A model generated the notes under the pieces. It saw only the letters and a list, made by a program, of their open reading frames with translations, was not told the origin of the DNA and did not search any database. Positions 44,970-52,292 of a DNA stretch of 52,292 bases are shown here, in pieces (the stretch's first letter is position 1; every line of letters starts with the position of its first letter). This DNA is from Rhizobiaceae bacterium (GTDB lineage Bacteria > Pseudomonadota > Alphaproteobacteria > Rhizobiales > Rhizobiaceae): assembly GCA_023953775.1 (NCBI GenBank), contig JAMLJD010000025.1, positions 1-52,292 on the forward strand. Reading direction: 5' to 3'. Position numbers and translations under genes: made by a program.

Positions 44970-46112
44970 GTGGTTGTCCAGCATTTCCTGAAGTGGATGA
45001 AGACGGCCCGTGTGGGCGAACGGGCTGCCGCTGCAAGCGCACTGGCCAGGGCCTATGTCAACGGACAGCTCGACTTCGACGACCTTTGCGCGGCCGACGC
45101 CGCCCTGACGCTGCTTCTCGACGATCCGTCACCGAAGGTCCGGCTCGCCATGGCCGAGACGCTGTCGATGAGCCGCAACGCGCCGGTGCAGATCGTCGCC
45201 GCGCTCGCCGCCGACCAGCCGGAAGTCGCCGCGATGGTGCTCGCGCGCTCCCCGCTGCTGACCGACATCGATCTGGTTGATCGCGTCGCCGTCGGCGACG
45301 CCACGATCCAGTCGCTGGTGGCGATGCGCCCGCAGCTTTCCATTGCCGTTTCCGCAGCGATCGCCGAGATCGGCGCCGCCGAGGCCTGCGCCGAACTCGT
45401 CTGCAACCGCGGCGCGGCGATCGCCGCGATGAGCTTCCGCCGCATCGCCGAGCGCCATGGCGGCGACGGCAAGCTCCGCGACCTGCTTCTCGGCGATCCC
45501 CGGCTTCCCGCCGACTGCCGGCACCTGCTGCTCGGCAAGCTCGGCGAAGCGCTGGGCGGGTCGCGCCTGGTCGTCGCGATGATGGGCAAGGAACGCGCGA
45601 TGCGGGTTGCCCGCGACGCCTGTGTCAAGGCGTCGGTGACGCTGATCGACCGCACCGGCGCCGACGAGTACCCGGCGCTGGTTGAGCATCTGCGGCTTCG
45701 CGGCGACCTGACGCAGGGTTTCCTGGTCAGGATGGTCGCCCACGGCAAGATCGATTTCTTCGGCGCGGCGCTCGTCGCGCTGAGCGGGCAGGGGCAGGCA
45801 AGGGTGAGGGCGCTTCTCGCCGATGGCCGCGACGTCGCGCTGCACGCATTGCTGAACAAGGCCCGCCTGTCGCGCAACACGCATGAGGTGATCCTGCGTG
45901 CCCTCAAGGTCTGGCGCGAGGTCGCCAACGGCAAGCGGCTCGCCGGCGTTCAGGAGGTGAGCTGGCTCATGCTGCGCGAGATCGGCGCCACGCCCGGTCA
46001 GACCGGACCCGCGGACGCAGACCGTGAACTCGCGACACTTCTGAAGTCGATCCACCTCGACGAACTGCGCGACAATGCGCGAGGCCATGCACTCGCCATC
46101 GCAGCAGCCTGA
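44970..46112 (+). CDS. DUF2336 family alpha-helical repeat protein
   Basis: The 380-residue protein is almost entirely short helices with HEAT-like pacing, for example DPSPKVRLAMAETLSMS near 58-74, typical of DUF2336, a family of unknown function common in alphaproteobacteria. No signal peptide or membrane span is evident, so it is likely cytosolic and may bind other proteins. The GTG at 44970 is chosen because GAGGAG lies about 12 bases upstream; a GTG at 44952 would overlap that site. It is convergent with parE. Confidence 0.8.
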   Translation: MVVQHFLKWMKTARVGERAAAASALARAYVNGQLDFDDLCAADAALTLLLDDPSPKVRLAMAETLSMSRNAPVQIVAALAADQPEVAAMVLARSPLLTDIDLVDRVAVGDATIQSLVAMRPQLSIAVSAAIAEIGAAEACAELVCNRGAAIAAMSFRRIAERHGGDGKLRDLLLGDPRLPADCRHLLLGKLGEALGGSRLVVAMMGKERAMRVARDACVKASVTLIDRTGADEYPALVEHLRLRGDLTQGFLVRMVAHGKIDFFGAALVALSGQGQARVRALLADGRDVALHALLNKARLSRNTHEVILRALKVWREVANGKRLAGVQEVSWLMLREIGATPGQTGPADADRELATLLKSIHLDELRDNARGHALAIAAA

Positions 46113-46124
46113 GGCCGTCTTCCG

Positions 46125-48170
46125 CTAGATATCCAGTTCCTCGGCGAACTCGGCCCGCTCCTGGATGAACCGGAACCGGGCTTCGGGCTTCGTGCCCATC
46201 AGGGCGTCGACCGCCGACTTGGTTCCCTCGGGGTCGCTCTCGTCGACCTCGACCCGCAGCAGCGTGCGCTTGCGGGGGTCCATGGTGGTTTCCTTCAACT
46301 GGCTCGCCAGCATCTCGCCCAGGCCCTTGAAGCGCCCGATCTCGACCTTGCCGCGGCCGCTGAACTCGCTCGCCAGCAACTCGTCCTTGTGGCGGTCGTC
46401 GCGGGCATACATCGTCTTGCCGCCCTGGCTGATCCTGTAGAGTGGCGGCACCGCCATGTAGAGATGGCCGCCCCGCACGAGCTGCGGCATCTCCTGGTAG
46501 AAGAAGGTGATCAGCAGCGAGGCGATGTGCGCGCCGTCGACATCGGCGTCGGTCATGATGATGATGCGGTCGTAGCGCAGGTCCTCGTCGCGGTATTTCG
46601 ACCGCGTGCCGCAGCCGAGCGCCTGGATCAGGTCGGAAATCTGCTGGTTGGCCGTCAGCTTGTCGTGCCCGGCGCTGGCGACGTTGAGGATCTTGCCGCG
46701 CAGCGGAAGGATCGCCTGCCTGGCGCGGTCGCGCGCCTGCTTCGCCGAGCCGCCGGCCGAATCGCCCTCGACGATAAACAGCTCCGCGCCCGCCGCCGCG
46801 TTCTGGGTGCAGTCGGCGAGCTTGCCCGGCAGCCGCAGCTTGCGCACCGCGCTCTTGCGGTTGACCTCGCGCTCCTGGCGCCGCCTGAGCCGCTCGTCGG
46901 CGCGCGCGATCACCCAGTCGAGCAGCTTGGTGGCTTCCTGCGGATTGTCGGCCAGCCAGTGGTCGAACGGGTCGCGCACCGCGTTCTCCACGATGCGCTG
47001 TGCCTCGACGGTCGCGAGCTTGTCCTTGGTCTGGCCGACGAATTCGGGCTCGCGGATGAACACCGACAGCATGCCTGCCGCCGACACCATGATGTCTTCG
47101 CTGGTCACCACGGAGGCGCGCTTGTTGCCGATCAGCTCGGCATGGGCGCGCAGGCCGCGCAGCATCGCGTTGCGGAAGCCGGCCTCGTGCGTGCCGCCCT
47201 CGGCGGTAGGAATGGTGTTGCAGTAGGAGTTGAAGAACCCGTCGCCGGTGTACCAGGTGACGGCCCATTCCAGCGAGCCGTGCCCGCCGGGCTTCTCGCT
47301 GCGGCCCGCGAAAGGCTCTCGCGTCACCTGCATCTCGCCGTCGAGCGAGGCCGCCAGATAATCCTTCAGCCCGCCGGGGAAGTGGAACGTCGCGCGCTCC
47401 GGCGTCTCGTCCTTCTCCTTCAGGAGCGAGGGGTCGCAGACCCAGCGGATCTCAACGCCGCCGAACAGATAGGCCTTCGACCGCGCCATGCGGTAGAGCC
47501 GTGCCGGAACGAACCGGGCGCCAGCGCCGAAGATGTCGGCGTCGGGCTTGAAGCGGACGCGGGTCCCGCGCCGGTTGTGGACCTCGCCGAGCGACTGAAG
47601 CCCGCCCTGCGGCACGCCGCGCGAGAAATCCTGCCGGTAGAGCTTGCGGCCGCGCGCGACCTCGACCTCCAGCTTCTCCGAAAGCGCGTTGACGACGGAC
47701 ACGCCGACGCCGTGAAGGCCGCCGGAGGTCTCGTAGACCTTGGAATCGAACTTTCCGCCGGCATGCAGCGTGGTCATGATGACCTCGAGCGCCGACTTGG
47801 ACTTGAACTTGGGATGCGGGTCGACCGGAATGCCGCGCCCGTTGTCGGTCACAGCGAGGAAGCCGTCCGCGTCGAGCTCGACTTCGATGAAGGTGGCATG
47901 GCCGGCGACGGCCTCGTCCATCGAATTGTCGATGACCTCGGCGAACAAATGGTGGAGCGCCTTCTCGTCGGTGCCGCCGATATACATGCCCGGCCGTCGG
48001 CGCACCGGCTCCAGGCCTTCCAGCACCTCGATGTCCGCAGCGCTGTAATTGTCGCTGGCATCCTTCGCCGGCGCCGGGCGGCGCTGCGCCTCCCGGACAA
48101 TCGGGTCGACACGTTCCGCGGGCGCCGGCTTGTCCTGCAGGGCGCCGAAAAGGTCGTTATTGTCGTCCAT
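46125..48170 (-). CDS. parE: DNA topoisomerase IV subunit B
   Basis: The 681-residue GHKL ATPase subunit decatenates chromosomes with ParC. The ATP site is visible in AEVIDNSMDEAVAGH and DNGRGIPVD, the lid in GGLHGVGVSVVNALS, and the Toprim residues in FIVEGDSAGGSAKQ and MTDADVDGAHIASLL. It is ParE rather than GyrB by its length and by the short EFAEELDI ending. parC is not in the window, as usual for rhizobia. Confidence 0.96.
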   Translation of the reverse strand: MDDNNDLFGALQDKPAPAERVDPIVREAQRRPAPAKDASDNYSAADIEVLEGLEPVRRRPGMYIGGTDEKALHHLFAEVIDNSMDEAVAGHATFIEVELDADGFLAVTDNGRGIPVDPHPKFKSKSALEVIMTTLHAGGKFDSKVYETSGGLHGVGVSVVNALSEKLEVEVARGRKLYRQDFSRGVPQGGLQSLGEVHNRRGTRVRFKPDADIFGAGARFVPARLYRMARSKAYLFGGVEIRWVCDPSLLKEKDETPERATFHFPGGLKDYLAASLDGEMQVTREPFAGRSEKPGGHGSLEWAVTWYTGDGFFNSYCNTIPTAEGGTHEAGFRNAMLRGLRAHAELIGNKRASVVTSEDIMVSAAGMLSVFIREPEFVGQTKDKLATVEAQRIVENAVRDPFDHWLADNPQEATKLLDWVIARADERLRRRQEREVNRKSAVRKLRLPGKLADCTQNAAAGAELFIVEGDSAGGSAKQARDRARQAILPLRGKILNVASAGHDKLTANQQISDLIQALGCGTRSKYRDEDLRYDRIIIMTDADVDGAHIASLLITFFYQEMPQLVRGGHLYMAVPPLYRISQGGKTMYARDDRHKDELLASEFSGRGKVEIGRFKGLGEMLASQLKETTMDPRKRTLLRVEVDESDPEGTKSAVDALMGTKPEARFRFIQERAEFAEELDI

Positions 48171-48272
48171 TCAGAGTTGCCGCTTTCCAGTCTGCGAATC
48201 ACCGCCGATAGTGGCATTTTTCAGGTGGCGGCGCGAGCGAGGTTCCCGTTCCGTTCGGCCTCGGATACCGGA

Positions 48273-49577
48273 TCATCCTCCGGCCACGCGTTCGAGGATG
48301 CGATCGGCCTCGGAGGGAGTTATTGCCGAGGCGTTGAAGTGCGCGCTGAGGCGCAGCCCGCCAGCATGCTCCACGACGCCGACAGCCAGATGGGTGAGGG
48401 GCCGGATCGGAGGTAGCAGGTCGTAACTGTCCAGCACAAGGTCGCCGGCGCGCATGATCCCGTCCGTTGCGGCGAGAGGGCTATCGCGGAAGACCCGGCC
48501 GAGATTGCTCAGCACGGCCGTCGAGTGGCAGTGAGCCGGTCCGCAGACCCAGACGAGGCCGCCCCGGATCGCCCCGAAGGCGGAAACTGCCCGGTGCAGC
48601 GTCAGGCCGGCACGGTAGCGCTTGATGTGGCGTGTCTCGGCGATAACGCCTTGGAGAAGCCGGTCAGGGTCCTCGAACGCTGCCGGCCTGCGCCCGAGAA
48701 AGGCCATGCCGACCACATTGGTGGCCGGCATCGCCGACAGCCGTGCGTCGCGCAGGTTTGTCGGCATCGACAGGCGGATCGGCCGCGACCCGCCCGATGC
48801 GCGGTTGTGCGCATCGATCGCCACGAACATGTTGCGCAGAAGGAGATCGTTCAGGGTTCCATCCGTTGCCCGGGCCAGTGACCGCAGGCGGTCGACGCCG
48901 TCAGGCGTGATGTCCAGCGACCGATGTGCGGGAAACGGCTGCCCGCCCGCCGCGGGGTCGCGGTTGGCGCCGCCTTGCGATGAGACCACGGGCGAAGCGG
49001 GCCGAAACAGCCTCAGGCCGCGCAGAATGTCGATTGGCAGGCGTGCGAGGCGCTCGCGCCGCCCAAGCCCCGGCTCGGACCGGCGTTCGAGAGGTGCTGC
49101 ATCCAGTTCGATGCGGTCTGGCGGAGCGCCTGCCGATCCGGGAGCGGCATATTCGGCCAGCACGTCTTCCAGAAAGCGCGTGATGCCGATTCCGTCGCAG
49201 ATAGCGTGATGGACCTGTATCCACAGTTCCGACCGGTTCGCGTCGGTTTCGATGAAGAAGAAGCGAAGGCCGACTTCCCGTCGGAGATCGAGATAGGGTT
49301 CGCCGCCCGGATAGTCGATCGGTTCTGCCTGTGTGGCAAAAGCGATGTAAGGCTCCGGCTGCGGCGCATCGATCCAGTGGAGGTCGCGCGTGCGGGCTTG
49401 TCGCCTGCCGGAGATGACAGCCCGTGTGAGCGGATGTCGCATCTGCGCATGGCGGATGGCAGTGCGCATCCGCGTCGGGTCGGGCCGCCCCGAAAAGCCG
49501 GCGCGCACGAAAAAGGTCATCGGCGCCGACCGCCTGTCGTCGGCGTACATGTAGTGCTCGAAGGCGGTTACCCGCAT
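48273..49577 (-). CDS. Condensation-domain/WS-DGAT-like acyltransferase
   Basis: The 434-residue protein has the HHxxxDG active-site motif as VHHAICDGIG (His123, His124, Asp128, Gly129) and a second conserved block LSMPTNLRD near 270. It resembles the stand-alone condensation or wax ester/diacylglycerol acyltransferase-like fold that moves acyl groups between CoA or carrier and an alcohol or amine. No carrier protein or adenylation domain is nearby. The substrate is unknown. It lies between parE and the pilus operon and is divergent from cpaB. Confidence 0.8.
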   Translation of the reverse strand: MRVTAFEHYMYADDRRSAPMTFFVRAGFSGRPDPTRMRTAIRHAQMRHPLTRAVISGRRQARTRDLHWIDAPQPEPYIAFATQAEPIDYPGGEPYLDLRREVGLRFFFIETDANRSELWIQVHHAICDGIGITRFLEDVLAEYAAPGSAGAPPDRIELDAAPLERRSEPGLGRRERLARLPIDILRGLRLFRPASPVVSSQGGANRDPAAGGQPFPAHRSLDITPDGVDRLRSLARATDGTLNDLLLRNMFVAIDAHNRASGGSRPIRLSMPTNLRDARLSAMPATNVVGMAFLGRRPAAFEDPDRLLQGVIAETRHIKRYRAGLTLHRAVSAFGAIRGGLVWVCGPAHCHSTAVLSNLGRVFRDSPLAATDGIMRAGDLVLDSYDLLPPIRPLTHLAVGVVEHAGGLRLSAHFNASAITPSEADRILERVAGG

Positions 49578-49816
49578 TCGCTGTCAGCCTGCACGCGCCC
49601 GTCTCCCCTCCGCCCAGCGGCGCCAACGTCCGCTCTGAACTCATTCCCCGCGGTTCGTCCGCCGGTTCAGTTACCTTTTAGCGATCGTCTTTAGCCGTGG
49701 ATAACCACGCGGAATGATAACGGCCGCTTTGGCGCTCGGCCATGCCCAATTCTTTAGGACTCCTCCCTAGCGTGACACGGATCAACAGCCGGAATCCGAC
49801 TGAAGGGCATTGGGGC

Positions 49817-50737
49817 GTGAAGCGTAAAATCATCACCATGATCGGCATCGCCGCCATTTTTGGCGCAGCATCGATATTCGCCGCCGACATATGGCTCAAG
49901 AGCGCGGCTCGGTCGCAGGCCCGGCCCCAGCCTGTCGTTGCCGAGGCGCCGAAGGTCGAGTTCAAGTCGATCGTCGTGGCCAAGGCGCCGCTTCGCTTCG
50001 GCATGACGCTCGAACCGGCTTTGCTTGAGGAAATTCCCTGGCCGCAGGATGCATTGCCCGACGGCGCGTTCCCGACGGTCGACGCATTGCTGTCCGAAGG
50101 CGGGCGGGTCGTGCTGTCGCCGGTCGAGACCAACGAGCCGGTGCTGCTCGCCAAGCTGTCCGGACCGAACGGCCGCGCCACGCTGTCCAACATTCTCGCG
50201 CCCGGCATGCGCGCCGTCACCATCAAGGTGGACGAGATCGCCGGCGTCGGCGGGTTCATCACCCCGGGCGACCGGGTCGACGTGGTGCTGACGCGCAATG
50301 CCGGCAACATCCGCGAGGTCGAAGGCAATGCCAAAGGCGCATCGGGCTCTACGATCACCACCGAAATCGTTGTCGAGAACGTCAAGGTCCTGAGTGTGGG
50401 CCAGGGTGCCGACGAGCGGCAGACGGGTCCCAGGGTAACGGATTCGGTCACCATCGAAGTCAACGCGGAAGGCGCGCAGAAGGTCGCGCTCGCCCGCAAT
50501 GTCGGCTCGATGTCGCTGCTGTTGCGCTCGGCCGGAGAGGGCGGACCGGCGGCGGCCGGTCTCGTCACGATTTCTTCCTTTGGCGGATCGGTGGCCAGGA
50601 AGTTCAGCGATGCCGCGGGCTCCATGATCGAGAAGGTCAAGGCCGAGGAGCCCGAGAAGCAGAAATTCACGACGGTGATCGTCACGCGGGGACTGGAGGC
50701 CAAGAGCTACCAGGTCGTGACGCCTCCGCAGGAATAG
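49817..50737 (+). CDS. cpaB: Flp/Tad pilus assembly protein CpaB
   Basis: The 306-residue protein has one N-terminal membrane anchor (about 7-25) and then a periplasmic SAF/RcpC region: VVAKAPLRFGMTLEP, LAPGMRAVTIKVDEIAGVGG and the PGDRVDVVLT segment. CpaB (RcpC) helps assemble the outer-membrane secretin. The GTG at 49817 places the basic KRK directly before the anchor. It is the first gene of a rightward cpa operon. No flp pilin or cpaA prepilin peptidase gene lies in the upstream window. Confidence 0.94.
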   Translation: MKRKIITMIGIAAIFGAASIFAADIWLKSAARSQARPQPVVAEAPKVEFKSIVVAKAPLRFGMTLEPALLEEIPWPQDALPDGAFPTVDALLSEGGRVVLSPVETNEPVLLAKLSGPNGRATLSNILAPGMRAVTIKVDEIAGVGGFITPGDRVDVVLTRNAGNIREVEGNAKGASGSTITTEIVVENVKVLSVGQGADERQTGPRVTDSVTIEVNAEGAQKVALARNVGSMSLLLRSAGEGGPAAAGLVTISSFGGSVARKFSDAAGSMIEKVKAEEPEKQKFTTVIVTRGLEAKSYQVVTPPQE

Positions 50738-50768
50738 GGGAGCCGGGCGGCCGGCGAGGGGACTGAAG

Positions 50769-52181
50769 ATGTTCAAGTTGAACGAAGGCAAGGCGCTGCG
50801 GCGCGGTGGCGGGTTCTGGCGGACCGTTGCACTGGTTGCCGCGCTCGTATTTGCGATGCCGGTGGTCGATGCCGGCGCACAGGATGGCGTCGTACAGATC
50901 GCGGCCGGACGCGCATCGTCGATCAAGGTCGCCAAGGGCAAGCCACGGACGATCAAGACCAGCCAGCCTTTCTACGAGATCGTCATTGGCGATCCGGAGA
51001 TCGCCAACGTCAATCCACTCACCGACCGCTCGTTCTACGTGCTCGGCAACCAGCTCGGGACGACCGGCATCGCGTTGTTCGACACCAACAAGCAGCTCGT
51101 CGGCACGTTGGATATCGAGGTCACGCTCGACACCGACCGGCTGGCGACGACGATCCGCGAAGCCGTGCCCGGCACCAACATCAAGGTCGGTTCGGCCAAT
51201 GGCCGGCTCGTGCTGTCGGGCTCGGCCGAGGATTCGGTGGCCGCCGAAAAGGCGAAAAACATTGCGAGCCGCTTCTCCGGTCAGGAGGAGATCATCAACT
51301 CGGTCAACATCTCGTCGTCGCAGCAGGTCCAGCTCAACGTGCGTTTCGTCGAGATCAACCGCCAGGTCGGGCAGGAACTGGGCTCTGAACTGGGCGTGAC
51401 CTATGCGATGCCCGGCGGCAGCGCCGTGTCGTTCAACGCCAGGCCGAAGGCGACCAACAACATCCCCGCCACCGAAGTCATCGCCACCTACATGAATGGC
51501 GGACTGTCGATCGATCTCGCCATCGAGGCGCTGGAGGATCGCGGCGTCGCCCGTCGTCTCGCCGAGCCGAACCTCATCGCGCGCTCCGGCGAACGGGCAT
51601 CGTTCCTGGCAGGCGGCGAATTCCCGATCCCGGTGGCGAGCGAGGAGAACACCATCACGATCGAATACAAGCGCTACGGCGTCAGCCTGGACTTCACGCC
51701 GACCGTGCTCAGCGACGGCCTGATCAGCCTCGAGATCGAACCCGAAGTCTCGTCCATCGACACTTCGGCTTCCTATCAGGTCGGCAACATCTCGGTGCCG
51801 GGCTTCGTCGTGCGCCGCGCCAAGACATCGGTCGATCTGAAGAACGGTCAGAGCTTCATGATCGCCGGCCTTTTGCAAAGTCACAACGATATGGGGACAC
51901 AGCGCGTGCCGGGGCTCGGCAAGATCCCGGTGCTCGGTGCGCTGTTCTCATCGAAGGCCTACCAGCGGCGCGAAACCGATCTCGTCATCATCGTCACGCC
52001 GTTCCTGGTCAAGCCGATCGATCCGTCGAAGAAGGTCGCGACCCCGTTCGACCAGACCAAGCCGGGCAGCAATGTCGATTTCTTCCTCGGGAACCAGGAG
52101 GAAATCCGCGTGTCGCAGGTGAAGGCGGGCGCTGCGCGCCATGCCGTCGGCGGCCATTTCCTCGATCTGCCGGAGTATTGA
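50769..52181 (+). CDS. cpaC: Flp/Tad pilus outer-membrane secretin CpaC
   Basis: The 470-residue protein has a signal peptide (to about residue 38), an N-terminal pilotin/BON-like region with DPEIANVNPLTDRSFYVLG, and a C-terminal secretin domain. The domain is marked by VQLNVRFVEINRQ, AEPNLIARSGERASFLAGGE, VSLDFTPTVLSDG and VPGLGKIPVLGALFSS. It forms the outer-membrane pore through which the Flp pilus passes. It follows cpaB by 31 bases. Confidence 0.97.
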   Translation: MFKLNEGKALRRGGGFWRTVALVAALVFAMPVVDAGAQDGVVQIAAGRASSIKVAKGKPRTIKTSQPFYEIVIGDPEIANVNPLTDRSFYVLGNQLGTTGIALFDTNKQLVGTLDIEVTLDTDRLATTIREAVPGTNIKVGSANGRLVLSGSAEDSVAAEKAKNIASRFSGQEEIINSVNISSSQQVQLNVRFVEINRQVGQELGSELGVTYAMPGGSAVSFNARPKATNNIPATEVIATYMNGGLSIDLAIEALEDRGVARRLAEPNLIARSGERASFLAGGEFPIPVASEENTITIEYKRYGVSLDFTPTVLSDGLISLEIEPEVSSIDTSASYQVGNISVPGFVVRRAKTSVDLKNGQSFMIAGLLQSHNDMGTQRVPGLGKIPVLGALFSSKAYQRRETDLVIIVTPFLVKPIDPSKKVATPFDQTKPGSNVDFFLGNQEEIRVSQVKAGAARHAVGGHFLDLPEY

Positions 52182-52182
52182 G

Positions 52183-52292
52183 ATGAAGCGCGTATTTCTT
52201 GCCGTCGCAGGCGTGACGTTCGCTCTCGCGGGATGCAGCACCGACGACACGATGCGCTATGACGGCGTCACCATGTCGGCCGGCAACGCGGT
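52183..52292 (+). CDS. Small lipoprotein of the cpa pilus operon, cut by the right edge
   Basis: The ATG at 52183 lies one base after the cpaC stop. The first 36 codons give a lipoprotein signal, KRVFLAVAGVTFALAGCSTD, with the modified cysteine at residue 18, then MRYDGVTMSAGNAV. Position suggests a CpaD-like or accessory lipoprotein of the secretin complex. The rest is outside the window. Confidence 0.75.
   Translation, partial: MKRVFLAVAGVTFALAGCSTDDTMRYDGVTMSAGNA

Noticed and set aside
46389..48416. Long open frame (675 codons) on the plus strand opposite parE
   Set aside because: Antisense shadow of parE with biased composition and no recognisable motif.

Overview
The window reads as the chromosome of an alphaproteobacterium of the order Hyphomicrobiales (Rhizobiales), most like Mesorhizobium, Aminobacter and other Phyllobacteriaceae. 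This rests on the GC-rich coding sequence, on neighbourhoods I recognise from rhizobia (aminotransferase-hom-glpX-recJ; Fe-S scaffold-folE-hisI-patatin; thrS; parE; cpaB-cpaC pilus genes) and on a class I PHA synthase. The genus is inference; no rRNA is present.

Left accessory part, 1-19.4 kb. It opens with the N-terminal 713 codons of an RTX calcium-binding protein that runs off the left edge, preceded by a 480-base AT-rich spacer. From 12.4 to 2.6 kb a tightly coupled leftward cluster follows: a HutC-type GntR regulator, a BMP-family ABC importer (binding protein, double ATPase, two permeases), a cysteine hydrolase, a PfkB kinase, a nucleoside phosphorylase, a SIS-domain protein and an aldehyde dehydrogenase. 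Most junctions are 4-base ATGA overlaps. It looks like a complete uptake and breakdown pathway for a nucleoside-like compound. A decayed groEL 3' end lies at 12.6 kb. From 18.4 to 12.9 kb runs a two-gene operon: an exported FecR-TPR-beta-barrel fusion and a CHASE2 class III cyclase. Divergent from it is an AT-rich small membrane protein resembling the Pycsar effector family (PycTM/DUF5706). This trio is the best candidate here for an undescribed system. A tRNA-Glu gene at 19.4 kb points its 3' end at the block.

Core part, 19.5-39.5 kb. This holds an M15-type lipoprotein, phaC, a small lipoprotein, alaC-type aminotransferase, homoserine dehydrogenase, a membrane LytTR regulator divergent from a DUF2306 protein, glpX, a frameshifted recJ, a patatin lipase, hisI, folE, an Fe-S scaffold-like gene, an LLM oxidoreductase, yidD, a DUF1508 protein, thrS with a clear terminator, an acyltransferase and an exported protein.

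Right part, 39.5-52.3 kb. A nitroreductase gene is interrupted by a decayed IS21-family element flanked by 119-base direct repeats. Then come a flavin reductase-like gene, a CoA ester lyase/MaoC pair, a DUF2336 protein, parE, a condensation-type acyltransferase, and the start of a Flp/Tad pilus operon (cpaB, cpaC and a cut-off lipoprotein). Four frameshifts (recJ, nitroreductase, istA, istB) need checking against reads before they are taken as real.
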